From contig JAJEKV010000002.1 of NCBI GenBank assembly GCA_021234155.1, positions 11,274,725 to 11,338,724 on the forward strand: 64,000 nt of DNA, in the 5' to 3' direction. Below are positions 20,611 to 31,545 of the stretch, piece by piece (positions within the stretch are counted from its first letter, which is position 1; the number at the start of each line of letters is the position of its first letter). The notes below the pieces were generated by a model. That model worked only from the letters and a program-made list of their open reading frames with translations. It did not search any database and was not told the DNA's origin. Source of the stretch: Isoetes taiwanensis (taxonomy: Eukaryota; Streptophyta; Lycopodiopsida; Isoetales; Isoetaceae). The translations under genes and the position numbers were made by a program.

Positions 20611-23600
20611 CTATTCAAAGGTAGCAAGCGACTTTCGTCAATTTTGCAGATGTCCATATCAGAAGCTTCTTCTAATGCCAAATTCAAAGCTTCTAGGCAG
20701 AAATTTCTAAAAACCCTCTTATTCTCCATGTTTTCAAGCTGGATTTGATATCAGAGGGCCGTGTTTTTCCATTTTGGCACTTTTTACATGAGCAGGTTAA
20801 GTTTTAGGTTAGGGTTTTGAGAGGTCTATATTTCTTCTGTGGCCACTATAAAAGATTCTAAGCTCTCCTATGAACATGGATTGAAGCTTTTTTGCCATGG
20901 CGATTCAAACCCATGGAGTTCGGATTACGCTATCGAGGAAGCAATTGAATCTTTGATTTGAATATTAGCCGTATGTGGTATTAATCTCATTCTCCTTATG
21001 TTTCTTGATGCCTATTGTTTGTTGCGGGCAAAATGCTTACTTGTTTAGTAATAAGGTTGCAATTCCTTCACAAATGCAAGATGAGTATATGCTCCTTTCA
21101 AGCAAATGCAAGATGAGTATATGTTGATCTTGGGTTGAAATAATCATATGAATTCTTTGTGGTGCAAGATGATGCTTGGCTTTGAGTTTTAGAGAGTATT
21201 CAAAACTATTTTTCATGAGGAAAAGTCTCTAAAGCGCCATATGGCCTTGGCATTTCGGCCACATAGCACTCTGGCCATTTCTCACGGGCCATAACGCCCT
21301 CATAAAAGGTTATTATTCTAGCCCATACTAGTAATGGTGCCCAGTGTTCTTTGGGGCTAGGGCTGGAAACTTGTTAATGAATTCTGAGAATTGAATGCGG
21401 GGGACATTGTAGAAGGTGAAATTGTTGCCGCATGTAAAGCTATTCAAAGGTAGCAAGCGGCTTTCGTCAATTTTGCGGATGTCCATATCGAAGCTTCTTC
21501 TAATGCCAAATTCAAAGCTTCTAGCGGGGAATTTCTAAAACCCTCTTATTCTCCATGTTTTCAAAATTTTTGGATTTGATATCGAGGATGGCGTGTTTTT
21601 CCATTTTGGCACTTTTACATGGCGAGGTTAAGTTTGAGGTTAGGGTTTTGAGAGGTCTATATTTCTTTACGTGGCCACTATAAAAGCTTCTAAGCTTTCC
21701 TATGAATATGGATTGAAGCTTTTTGCCATGGCGATTCAAACCCATGGAGTTGCGGATTACGCTATCGGAAGCAATTGAATCTTTGATTTGAATCTTAACC
21801 CGTATGTGGTATTAATCTCATTCTCCTTATGTTTCTTGATGCCTATTGTTTGTTTAGGGCAAAATGCTTCTTGTTTAGTAATAAGGTTGCAATTCCTTCA
21901 CAAATGCAAGATGAGTATATGCTCCTTTCGGAAATGCAAGATGAGTATATGTTGATCTTGGGTTGAAATAATCATATGAATTCTTTGTGGTGCAAGATGA
22001 TGCTTGGCACGAGTTTTAGAGAGTATTCAAAACTATTTTTCATGAGGAAATGTCTCGATAAAGCGCCATATGGCCTTGGCATTTCGGCCACATAGCACTC
22101 TGGCCATTTCTCACGGGCCATAACGCCTCATAAAAGGTTATTATTCTAGCCCATACTAGTAATGGTGCCAGTGTTCTTTGGGGCTAGGCCGAAACCCGTT
22201 AATGAATTTTAGAATTGAATTTGGGGGACATTGTAGAAGGTGAAATTGTTGCCGCATGTAAAGCTATTCAAAGGTAGCAAGCGGCTTTCGTCAATTTTTG
22301 CGGATGTCCATATCGAAGCTTCTTCTAATGCCAAATTCAAAGCTTCTAAGCGAGAATTTCTAAAACCCTCTTATTCTCCATATTTTCAAAATTTGGATTT
22401 GATATCGGAGGGCCGTTTTTCCATTTTGGCACTTTTACATGAGCGGGTTAAGTTTTAGGTTAGGGTTTTGAGAGGTCTATATTTCTTACGTGGCCACTAT
22501 AAAAGATTCTAAGCTCTCCTATGAACATGGATTCAGAAGCTTTTTGCCATGGCGATTCAAACCCATGGAGTTGCAGTTCTGCTATCAGAAGCAATTGAAT
22601 CTTTGATTTGAATCTTAGCTTCGTATATGTGGTATTAATCTCATTCTCCTTATGTTTCTTGATGCCTATTGTTTGTTGCAGGCAAAATGCTTACTGTTTA
22701 GTAATAAGGTTGCAATTCCTTCACAAATGCAAGATGAGTATATGCTCCTTCGCAAATGCAAGATGAGTATATGTTGATCTTGGGTTGAAATAATCATATG
22801 AATTCTTTGTGGTGCAAGATGATGCTTGGCCTGAGTTTTAGAGAGTATTCAAAACTATTTTCATGAGGAAATGTCTCGATAAAGCGCCATATGGCCTTGG
22901 CATTTCCTGGCCACATAGCACTCCTGGCCATTTCTCCTGGGCCATAACGCCTCATAAAAGGTTATTATTCTAGCCCATACTAGTAATGGTGCCCAGTGTT
23001 GCTGGGGCTAGGCTGGAAACCTGTTAATGAATTTACAGAATTGAATGCGGGGGGGGACATTGTAGAAGGTGAAATTGTTGCCACATGTAAAGCTATTCAA
23101 AGGTAGCAAGCGGCTTTCGTCAATTTTGCAGATGTCCATATCAGAAGCTTCTTCTAATGCCAAATTCAAAGCTTCTAAGCAGAAATTTCGAAAAACCCTC
23201 TTATTCTCCATGTTTTCAAGCTGGATTTGATATCAGAGGGCCGTGTTTTTCCATTTTGGCACTTTTTACATGAGCAGGTTAAGTTTTAGGTTAGGGTTTT
23301 GAGAGGTCTATATTTCTTCTGTGGCCACTATAAAAGATTCTAAGCTCTCCTATGAACATGGATTGAGCTTTTTGCCATGGCGATTCAAACCCATGGAGTC
23401 GCTAGATTCGCTATCGAAGCAATTGAATCTTTGATTTGAATCTTAGGTTCGTATGTGGTATTAATCTCATTCTCCTTATGTTTCTTGATGCCTATTGTTT
23501 GTTGCAGGCAAAATGCTTACTGTTTAGTAATAAGGTTGCAATTCCTTCACAAATGCAAGATGAGTATATGCTCCTTCGCAAATGCAAGATGAGTATATGT

Positions 23601-25534
23601 TGATCTTGGGTTGAAATAATCATATGAATTCTTTGTGGTGCAAGATGATGCTTGGCTTTGAGTTTTAGAGAGTATTCAAAACTATTTTTCATGAGGAAAT
23701 GTCACCGACCAAACTGCCATATGGCCTTGGCATTTCTGGCCACATAGCACTCTGGCCATTTCTCACGGGCCATAGCGCCTCATAAAAGGTTATTATTCTA
23801 GCCCATACTAGTAATGGTGTCGGTGTTCTTTGGGGCCGATTTGGAAACCCTGTTAATGAATTTTAGAATTGAATTTGGGGGACATTGTAGAAGGTGAAAT
23901 TGTTGCCGCATGTAAAGCTATTCAAAGGTAGCAAGCGGCTTTCGTCAATTTTGCAGATGTCCATATCAGAAGCTTCTTCTAATGCCAAATTCAAAGCTTC
24001 TAAGCAGGAATTTCTAAAAACCCTCTTATTCTCCATGTTTTCAAGCTGGATTTGATATCAGAGGGCCGTGTTTTTCCATTTTGGCACTTTTTACATGAGC
24101 AGGTTAAGTTTGAGGTTAGGGTTTTGAGAGGTCTATATTTCTTCTGTGGCCACTATAAAAGCTTCTAAGCTTTCCTATGAACATGGATTCAGAAGCTTTT
24201 TGCCATGGCGATTCAAACCCATGGAGTTGCAGTTCTGCTATCAGAAGCAATTGAATCTTTGATTTGAATCTTAGCTTCGTATGTGGTATTAATCTCATTC
24301 TCCTTATGTTTCTTGATGCCTATTGTTTGTTTTGAGGCAAAATGCTTACTGTTTAGTAATAAGGTTGCAATTCCTTCACAAATGCAAGATGAGTATATGC
24401 TCCTTCGCAAATGCAAGATGAGTATATGTTGATCTTGGGTTGAAATAATCATATGAATTCTTTGTGGTGCAAGATGATGCTTGGCCTGAGTTTTAGAGAG
24501 TATTCAAAACTATTTTTCATGAGGAAATGTCACCACCTAAACCGCCATATGGCCTTGGCATTTCGGCCACATAGCACTCTGGCCATTTCTCACGGGCCAT
24601 AACGCCTCATAAAAGGTTATTATTCTAGCCCATACTAGTAATGGTGTCCGGTGTTCTTTGGGGCTAGGCTGGAAACTTTGTTAATGAATTTTACAATTGA
24701 ATTTGGGGGACATTGTAGAAGGTGAAATTGTTGCCGCATGTAAAGCTATTCAAAGGTAGCAAGCGGCTTTCGTCAATTTTGCAGATGTCCATATCAGAAG
24801 CTTCTTCTAATGCCAAATTCAAAGCTTCTAAGCAGAAATTTCTAAAAACCCTCTTATTCTCCATGTTTTCAAGCTGGATTTGATATCAGAGGGCCGTGTT
24901 TTTCCATTTTGGCACTTTTTACATGAGCAGGTTAAGTTTGAGGTTAGGGTTTTGAGAGGTCTATATTTCTTCTGTGGCCACTATAAAAGATTCTAAGCTC
25001 TCCTATGAACATGGATTCAGAAGCTTTTTGCCATGGCGATTCAAACCCATGGAGTCGCAGTTCTGCTATCAGAAGCAATTGAATCTTTGATTTGAATCTT
25101 AGCTTCGTATGTGGTATTAATCTCATTCTCCTTATGTTTCTTGATGCCTATTGTTTGTTGCAGGCAAAATGCTTACTGTTTAGTAATAAGGTTGCAATTC
25201 CTTCACAAATGCAAGATGAGTATATGCTCCTTCGCAAATGCAAGATGAGTATATGTTGATCTTGGGTTGAAATAATCATATGAATTCTTTGTGGTGCAAG
25301 ATGATGCTTGGCCTGAGTTTTAGAGAGTATTCAAAACTATTTTTCATGAGGAAATGTCTCAGCCAAACTGCCATATGGCCTTGGCATTTCCTGGCCACAT
25401 AGCACTCCTGGCCATTTCTCCTGGGCCATAACGCCTCATAAAAGGTTATTATTCTAGCCCATACTAGTAATGGTGCCCAGTGTTGCTGGGGCTAGGCTGG
25501 AAACCTGTTAATGAATTTACAGAATTGAATGCGC
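20611..25534. repeat. Tandem array of about six 828-bp units, each with a Helitron-like 3' terminus
   Basis: The landmark CTAGTAATGGTG recurs at 21328, 22156, 22980, 23808, 24635 and 25464, spacings of 828, 824, 828, 827 and 829 bp. The array starts inside a unit at 20611 (CTATTCAAAGGTAGC) and stops inside one at about 25532. Read on the minus strand, each landmark is a Helitron-like end: an inverted CCCAGC/(A/G)CTGGG hairpin (intact in the units at 22980 and 25464, altered in the others), eight bases CACCATTA, then CTAG followed by T. Each unit holds short minus-strand frames (MENKRVFRNFCLEALNLALE in several), but these are too short and unstable to call genes. Units differ chiefly at CAG/CTG sites. 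Confidence 0.9.
22980..23016 (-). mobile_element. Helitron-like 3' terminus, best preserved array copy
   Basis: On the minus strand: CCCCAGCAACACTGGG (hairpin), CACCATTA, CTAG, then T. The same structure ends the array at 25464. Copies in the other units carry GTTCTTTGGGG in place of GTTGCTGGGG, which breaks the stem. Confidence 0.7.
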
Positions 25535-25589
25535 ACACCTTGCAATTTAATAGCCGCTAATTGTATGCATGATATGAAGAAACTTTGGT

Positions 25590-27310
25590 GAAGCAATATC
25601 TTTGTCTAAGTTCTTTTGTATATATGTGTGTGTGCGTGCTCGTTCCCTTTGGCAGCATTTAACGAGTGAATGGAAAACATTGGCTGCTAGATTGAATCTG
25701 AAAGAGTACAATGTAAAAAGGAAATATTGGCCCATCGAGAGAAAAGGCAAGAAGACTAACGTGAAAACAAGGTGCATGGGTTCTAGAAAAGAAAAAACAG
25801 GTTGAAGTGAGTAAGAGGATAGCAAAGGTGTGGACACCAACTGGATATGGGCTTTTTTGAGAAAGGCATTTATAAAAAAAGGCATTCTCACTGGGTTAAA
25901 GATGCATGATTGGCACAAGTTTCTTCAGATATACTTTGATTATTGTAGTCTTATATGTAATGATATTATATGTACTTTGCAGCATATACTTCCGTGTGAT
26001 AGGGAACTTCTTGGCCCCACAAGGAGCATTACATTTCGATTGGAAAAATTTGCAAGATGGGTCTCTTCTAAAGGGATTGATGTGGCCGAAATATCAAAAG
26101 TGGAGGAGGAAGTGATTATACTGCTTTGTGACATTGAAAAGAAGTTTCCAACCAGTTTTTTTGACCTACAGCTACTACTAAACAAATTCTATGCAATTAT
26201 ATAATTTTGTTTTTAGCAACTATATAATAAGTACAATACACAATGTAATTAATACACAGGTACATCTGTTGATACATATTCCAAATGAGATAAGGTTGGC
26301 AGGACCTGCTCCTAGTAGATGGATATTTTTTCTACAGTGCTACATGAAGGTGCTTAAAAGTTTTGTTCATCAAATGGCAAAACCAGAGGGTTGCATGGCT
26401 GAAGGCCGTCTTGTACAAGAAATGCTACTTTATCTAAATGATATCACTACCTCATGCCATCCAGATGGTCCTAAGTTGTGGGAGAAAGAAAAATAATACC
26501 TAGTTGTTGGCTCGTATAGATGAAGCTAAAGATTGTGGTCAAGTTGTTCCAGATGATGATTACGAGCTTGCTCTTGGTTGTAATAGAAAGGTATTATAAA
26601 TCTTTGACCTAAAGTTTCATTTTGTTTATACTATATTACTCATGATTACTATCAATTTGTTCTAGGCGCAATTTTATACTTCGATTTTGGCATAACGGGC
26701 AGCATTTTCGCATCGATAGTGTTGATAAGTGTAGGGTACATTTGATTCAGGAATCAGCTCAGAATTTGAACAAAAAAGTCAATCTAGCAACAGGGATCAC
26801 AACCTTCTAAAGAGTAGCCTAAATTACATGAGAATCTTGACTGACATTATTGAGTTGGATTGCTTTCATGTAAATGTTTTGATGGCACGATGGTTCAAAG
26901 TGGTATATAGAGGTCGTGGCAAGACAGTTAGGACTCATCCATCAGGATTTCCTGAAGTGGATTCTTCGAAGGTATTATCTGAGATGAAAGAACCTTTTGT
27001 TCTTCCAAGTCAGGTTGAGTAGATATGTATCCACGAGAACCCTAATGACACAAAGTGGTGGATTGTTGTACATTGTCAAGATGTGTAATTGCTTTATCTG
27101 TGGCTAAAAATAATATGGAAGAGCTCTTTCATGATGTTCATGATAATGATGATTTTGATGATGATTGTGGTGGTGGTAATGGTGGTAGTGACGTTCATGT
27201 TGATGTTGCTAATGATTTTGATGGTGGTGGTGGTGGAGGAGGTGGCAGTGGTGACGGTGGTGGAGGAGGTAGCAGTGATGACGGTGGTGGTTGTCGAGAG
27301 GTGTTCTAGG
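25590..27310 (+). pseudogene. CACTA (En/Spm) transposase relic, C-terminal half
   Basis: Exon-like frames in order give the C-terminal half of a CACTA transposase, including the domain catalogued as DUF4218. They include GLKMHDWHKFLQ (about 25895-25930); HILPCDRELLGPTRSITFRL, then EEVIILLCDIEKKFPTSFFD (about 25980-26170); HLLIHIPNEIRLAGPAPSRW, then YMKVLKSFVHQMAKPEGCMA (about 26260-26400); and LTDIIELDCFHVNVLMARWF, then KVVYRGRGKTVRTHPSGFPE (about 26835-26960). The last block is the conserved segment near the protein's end. The final part runs into a Gly/Asp-rich stretch encoded by GGT/GAT repeats (27120-27300). Several stops and frame changes occur. No CACTA terminal repeat was confidently located, and the element abuts the tandem array on its left. 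Confidence 0.75.
27165..27300. repeat. GGT/GGA trinucleotide-rich stretch
   Basis: Imperfect runs of GGT, GGA and GAT encode poly-Gly/Asp in one plus frame. This is low-complexity DNA at the 3' side of the CACTA relic. Confidence 0.8.
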
Positions 27311-27539
27311 TATATCTAATGATGTTGATGACCCATTGTTGCATGATGCAAAAGAAGGAGAACTGGAAGATATTGCCATCAATACTGAAGAGGAAGGTGT
27401 GTATTTGGAAGATGGTTTGCTTGAGGACAGCTTGGATTCATGATGGTCGGTCATACCCATGATGACATTGATGTTGAAAATTACTCTGTTGCGTAGGTCG
27501 CATACACTCACCATTCCTGAACTAATGCAGCTATTTCGA

Positions 27540-28290
27540 GAATGTAATATCAAGGCACCGGCACCATACCTAGTCACCAAGGTTCCTGATTGGAAGTCAT
27601 TTGTGAAAGGATAGATTCCAAACAAGAAGGATCGCTTGATTGGGCACTTGGAGCCCTTGATATTCACATTTTGCATGAAAGATGGTTGGCCACTCATGTA
27701 TTACAACATGAGGCCAGGGCATCGAGAACGGCTGCCTGACAAGGAAATAAGAATGTGGAAGACAAGTGCTGATGGTACCTACTGGAGCACCTAAGGCTAT
27801 GAAGCTATACGAAAGCCTTAGGGATATAGGTGCCCTATTGCGAAGTACATGATGCATTGGGCAAATATCTCTCATGCTAGTGTGAACTCATGGTCTAATG
27901 CCTACATGAATGAGGTTATTGACTACTGGTTGAATCTGATGCATGCAGCTAGACAAGTTTCCTCCGGCCTCGAGGAAATTAGAGACTTCTGGCCTCTCAC
28001 AAGGCAGTCCGTGCTAATGGAGCATGAATCAGTAATGCTCGACAAGTACACAACACCTCTGCACTACGTGGACCCTGCAAAGGATAAACCACAGAACCCA
28101 GTTGAAATATTCGATCCGTACTAGGATGTCAAAAAAGGTATGCTCTTGCTCATCAGACCAGGGGACTCCTCTCCGGCATGGATGGCCTTTGATGAAAAGG
28201 ACCTTGTACAAGACCCTACTCTTCTCTATTACGAAGAGTGTTTGTGTCTTGGTGGGAGCCCATAGCAAGGAAAGGTACCACTTATGCACA
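27540..28290 (+). pseudogene. Tail of a DUF7869-type transposon protein
   Basis: Successive plus frames read VPDWKSFVKG, then PLIFTFCMKDGWPLMYYNMR and PGHRERLPDKEIRMWKTSAD, then IDYWLNLMHAARQVSSGLEE and MLLLIRPGDSSPAWMAFDEK. They are interrupted by stops near 27613, 27793 and 28122. The order DW, then a K/R-rich middle, then a D-M/L-L-I-x-PGDS segment resembles the C-terminal end of the gene at 60485-61950, whose end reads KDMLIAVPSTDDDEERPFW. The catalytic core is absent here. It abuts the CACTA relic upstream and a 5'-truncated LINE downstream. Confidence 0.45.
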
Positions 28291-28734
28291 ATAGTATAAG
28301 GACTGTTGGCATAAAAGGTAGAGGCCAAATCCGAACGACAGGCCTCGTTACTAGCATCTCAAAACTATAGACTATAGTTGGTCAGTCAAGGACAGGCCAT
28401 AGATGGTTATGATACCTACAAGTGTAAGAGAGACAGCTACAGGAATTACTGGCCAAAGAGGCCACAGAGGACGGAGAAGATACTTGAGCATCACAAACAA
28501 AGGTACGATAAACTAGTTAGGCTCTGCATTTTTCAAATTAATATATGAGCTCTTATACATTGGCCATACCTTGCAGGTAAAGATCAAGGTTATCCCTCTC
28601 ATTATGCATCTACACAGATCATTGTAGTTCATGGAGCAAGTAATAGAGTCGATATGATGAGGAGAAGTAGGCTGCAGCGAAACATCGCTGGGACAACGTC
28701 GAGACATAGCTAGCGAAGGCTTCTGCTATCAAAT
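28291..28734. other. No supported gene
   Basis: A short gene-free stretch between the DUF7869-type tail and the LINE. The junction with the LINE is near 28735, where coding similarity to reverse transcriptase starts abruptly. Confidence 0.4.
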
Positions 28735-30368
28735 GCAGATGCCTTTATATGCTCTTCGGGATATACATAGATGCATTACAGGATTTTATAGCAGAGCAAC
28801 AAGGGGACAGGGACGCCCCCACACTAGGGGACACCAAGGTTCCCATCATGTTATATGCCGATGATCTGAGCATGATGGCCACAAAAAACAGGGGAATGCA
28901 CAGATTACTGGAGCTACTAAAGACTTTCTGCGAGAGGACAGGGTTAACAGTAAACCTTGCAAAGACCAAAATAGTCATCTTTGGGAACAGGAACAGACAC
29001 AGACCGTTCAAGTATTTGGGAACAGAACTAGAAGAATCAACAGAATACAGATACCTGGGCTATGACACACACGGCACAGGAAAATGGGCAAAGGAGCAGA
29101 TACGAGATTCCAATCAGCCATCAGGAGTTATTTTAATATGAAGAATTTTTGTAATAAAAGCAGAATAATAGACTGGAAAATCAAATGCTACTTGTTCAGC
29201 ACAGTGGTCGTGACAACGCAGCTATATGGGGCTGAAGCTTGGGGACCGGGCTTAACAGATAAGAAATGGGAAAAACAGGAAGGGATTTTCAGACAGTGGC
29301 ATAAACAGGAATTTAAGTTGAGAGCAAACACACCACTAACAGCCATAGTGTACGAGACAGGGCAGAAACCAATGGAGGTGAGGGCATGGGAGAAGACTAT
29401 TAGATACCTATTAAGAGACAATTCAGGGGGGGAAACCAAAAACATTATCGAGTATTGCAATCAACGAATCAGCAAAAGCACACATCATCACGAGTAGTGG
29501 ATGGTTTAAGGATGTGGCGGTATGGACCAGAGAAATGGGGATGAACCTGAGCGACCTGGTAAACGAAGGGAAATGGAACGAAGAATGGGCAGACAAAGCC
29601 ACGCGAGCATGGCTGCAAAAACACACAGGACCCAAGACACTCTGGCTTACAACAGTCTTCAATCCAGAGCAGCAGATAGGACAACAGATGTACCGAGATA
29701 ATCTATTAGGGAAGACGAGAAGAGATATTCTAGCGAGATTCAGGATGGGGAGCCATGATCTGAGAATTGAAAAGGACAGATGGAGGAGAATAGAGAAGGA
29801 TGACCGGGTATGCAGAATCTGTGACACCGGGAAAGTGGAAGATGAGAATCACCTGCTCAATGAGTGCCCAGCATACGGAGACATCAGGAACAAATACAGA
29901 GACATAAGGTGGAGACAGCCAGTACACACCATCATGATGAGGGCAGATACAATGAGAAATTTGGGATAGTGGTCAGACACCGGGAAGTACACAAAGAAAA
30001 AGGGCTAGTGATATGAATCGCCTATGAGGCAGGACATATATGCCCAAGAAATGCTTAGCTTAAAGCTGATTGATAACGACGCATCACTGCACGGTCATGA
30101 AGCCAATACAAAGCAGTATGCCGGTATTAATAGGAAAAAGGAAGCCTTCAGAAAAGGCTACAATAAACCAGCGTGACGTGCTAGTAGCACCCCCTTTCGG
30201 GAGCTCGCCCATGCTACACAAGTCCAATGGCCTCACGGCACAACGGACAATAATGTCTATTCTATTCTATTCTATTCTATTCTATTCTATTCTATTCTAT
30301 TCTATTCTATTCTATTCTATTCTATTCTATTCTATTCTATTCTATTCTATTCTATTCCATTCCATTCC
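28735..30368 (+). mobile_element. 5'-truncated LINE: reverse transcriptase end, zinc knuckle and pentanucleotide tail
   Basis: Coding similarity starts mid-domain with LFGIYIDALQDFI, then IMLYADDLSMMATKN (catalytic ADD at about 28857) and GLTVNLAKTKIVIFGN, the late palm and thumb of reverse transcriptase. Next come EYRYLGYDTHGTGKW, TTQLYGAEAWGPGL and ETGQKPMEVRAWEKTIRYLL, the post-RT segment. Near the end lies a C-terminal knuckle, VCRICDTGKVEDENHLLNEC (29807-29866), then PAYGDIRNKY. Two frame changes (about 29110 and 29450) divide the ORF. The 3' end is a (TTCTA)n array at 30253-30368, a common form of LINE tail. The 5' truncation is typical of incomplete reverse transcription. Confidence 0.8.
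30253..30368 (+). repeat. (TTCTA)n microsatellite, about 22 copies
   Basis: An almost perfect pentanucleotide array with two or three TTCCA variants at its right end. It sits just after the LINE ORF and most likely derives from its 3' tail. Confidence 0.95.
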
Positions 30369-31261
30369 ATCAATGGTCCACGAATTAATATTGTATGTGA
30401 ATACTTAATTAATGTGGTGAATACTTAAGCTTCAGCAGTAGGTGAAATCACTTGCACTAGCAAGTAAGCTTAGCTTAAAATTCTCAAAATCCTGTTATTC
30501 TCTCCAATTAATGAAATGTTGCTTACTTCGCGCATTCTATTTTTCATAACAAGAGATGCTTAATAAGGTGCAAAGCAAAGGAAGTAAGTTTTGCATCTTA
30601 TTGACTATGTTCTTGGAGCTTAAATAGTTTTAATGAAAGACTCATTTGTAGTCGTAATTTGTTTTGACACATTTGCTTGAGCTGTAACAACAGTTTATAC
30701 TATGCTTTGCAAAAAAAGGAACAATAATCAAAGATCAACTGGCATATGGGCCTATTCTCCATGAGTCATTGAGGTCAGAACAAAGAAAATATAACAAATC
30801 TATTCAACCAATTGCAGGTCCCATTGGAACAAAGGAAACCTACCAAATTTTATTGCCCCAACCTTCGGTTCCTTAGAACAAGGAAAATCTGCCAAACTTA
30901 TTAATTCGATCCTAGGCAGGCAAAACACTTGCAACATCAATTAACTCAAATGTGCGCAATTTACGTTACCAAGCATTCATGATGCTATGGAACAGCCATG
31001 TGTTCTCTATTCTCACATAGGCTGATGCGGACGCCCCTAACAAGGCTTCATGTTTAACCAGTCATTAGCATACTACTTATCTAGCATGACAAAGCCATGA
31101 AACATGGGCACCTCATAATTGCACTTAAGGAAGGATAAGAACTTGATCGTTCATCCTTAAATTGGGTTTCAATTCTAGACAGGCTTATCCACCTAAATTA
31201 TCAAGAAAGCAGCAACCTAGAGAAAGCAAACTAGGAGATAGTTGCAGATCATTCATATAAA
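30369..31261. other. No supported gene
   Basis: AT-rich DNA with no recognisable exon or domain on either strand, lying between the LINE tail and a Helitron-like terminus. Confidence 0.45.
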
Positions 31262-31545
31262 CTAGGAACGGTGCCCAGCATTGCTGGACATAAGCTGAGA
31301 ACCTGTAAATGATACATTGTTGAATAACCCAAGAGTACTCCATTGTTAAAGTATTCGACACCATTTCTCTTTCCCTTTGCCATTTACTCTATCCCGTTTT
31401 TACCCTTTTTCTTTCCCTTTTCCTCGTTTTCTCTGCACACTTCCCTTTCCATTTCTTCTTTTCCTCTTTTCACATCCTCTTTCACTTTCCTTTTTCATGT
31501 TGGACTTTTTTCTTTCCCTTTCCCCCGAGAGATGCACTTATACAT
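31262..31545 (-). mobile_element. Helitron-like 3' end with an upstream purine-rich tract (minus orientation)
   Basis: On the minus strand the end reads CCAGCAATGCTGG (hairpin), GCACCGTTC, CTAG, T. About 70 bp further in begins a strongly purine-rich stretch (31340-31540, pyrimidine-rich on the plus strand) with GGGAAAGGG words and ACGGGATAGAGTAAA. The copy ending at 34635 has TACGGGATAGAGCAAA at the corresponding place, showing common origin. The 5' end was not found. Confidence 0.6.

Noticed and set aside
20611-25534. CRISPR-like or gene-bearing tandem repeat
   Set aside because: The unit is 828 bp with no spacer structure, and the short minus-strand frames in the units are not conserved across all copies.
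27209-27697. 162-codon minus-strand frame rich in His and Ser
   Set aside because: It is the reverse complement of the Gly/Asp-coding trinucleotide repeat and of the CACTA and DUF7869-type regions.
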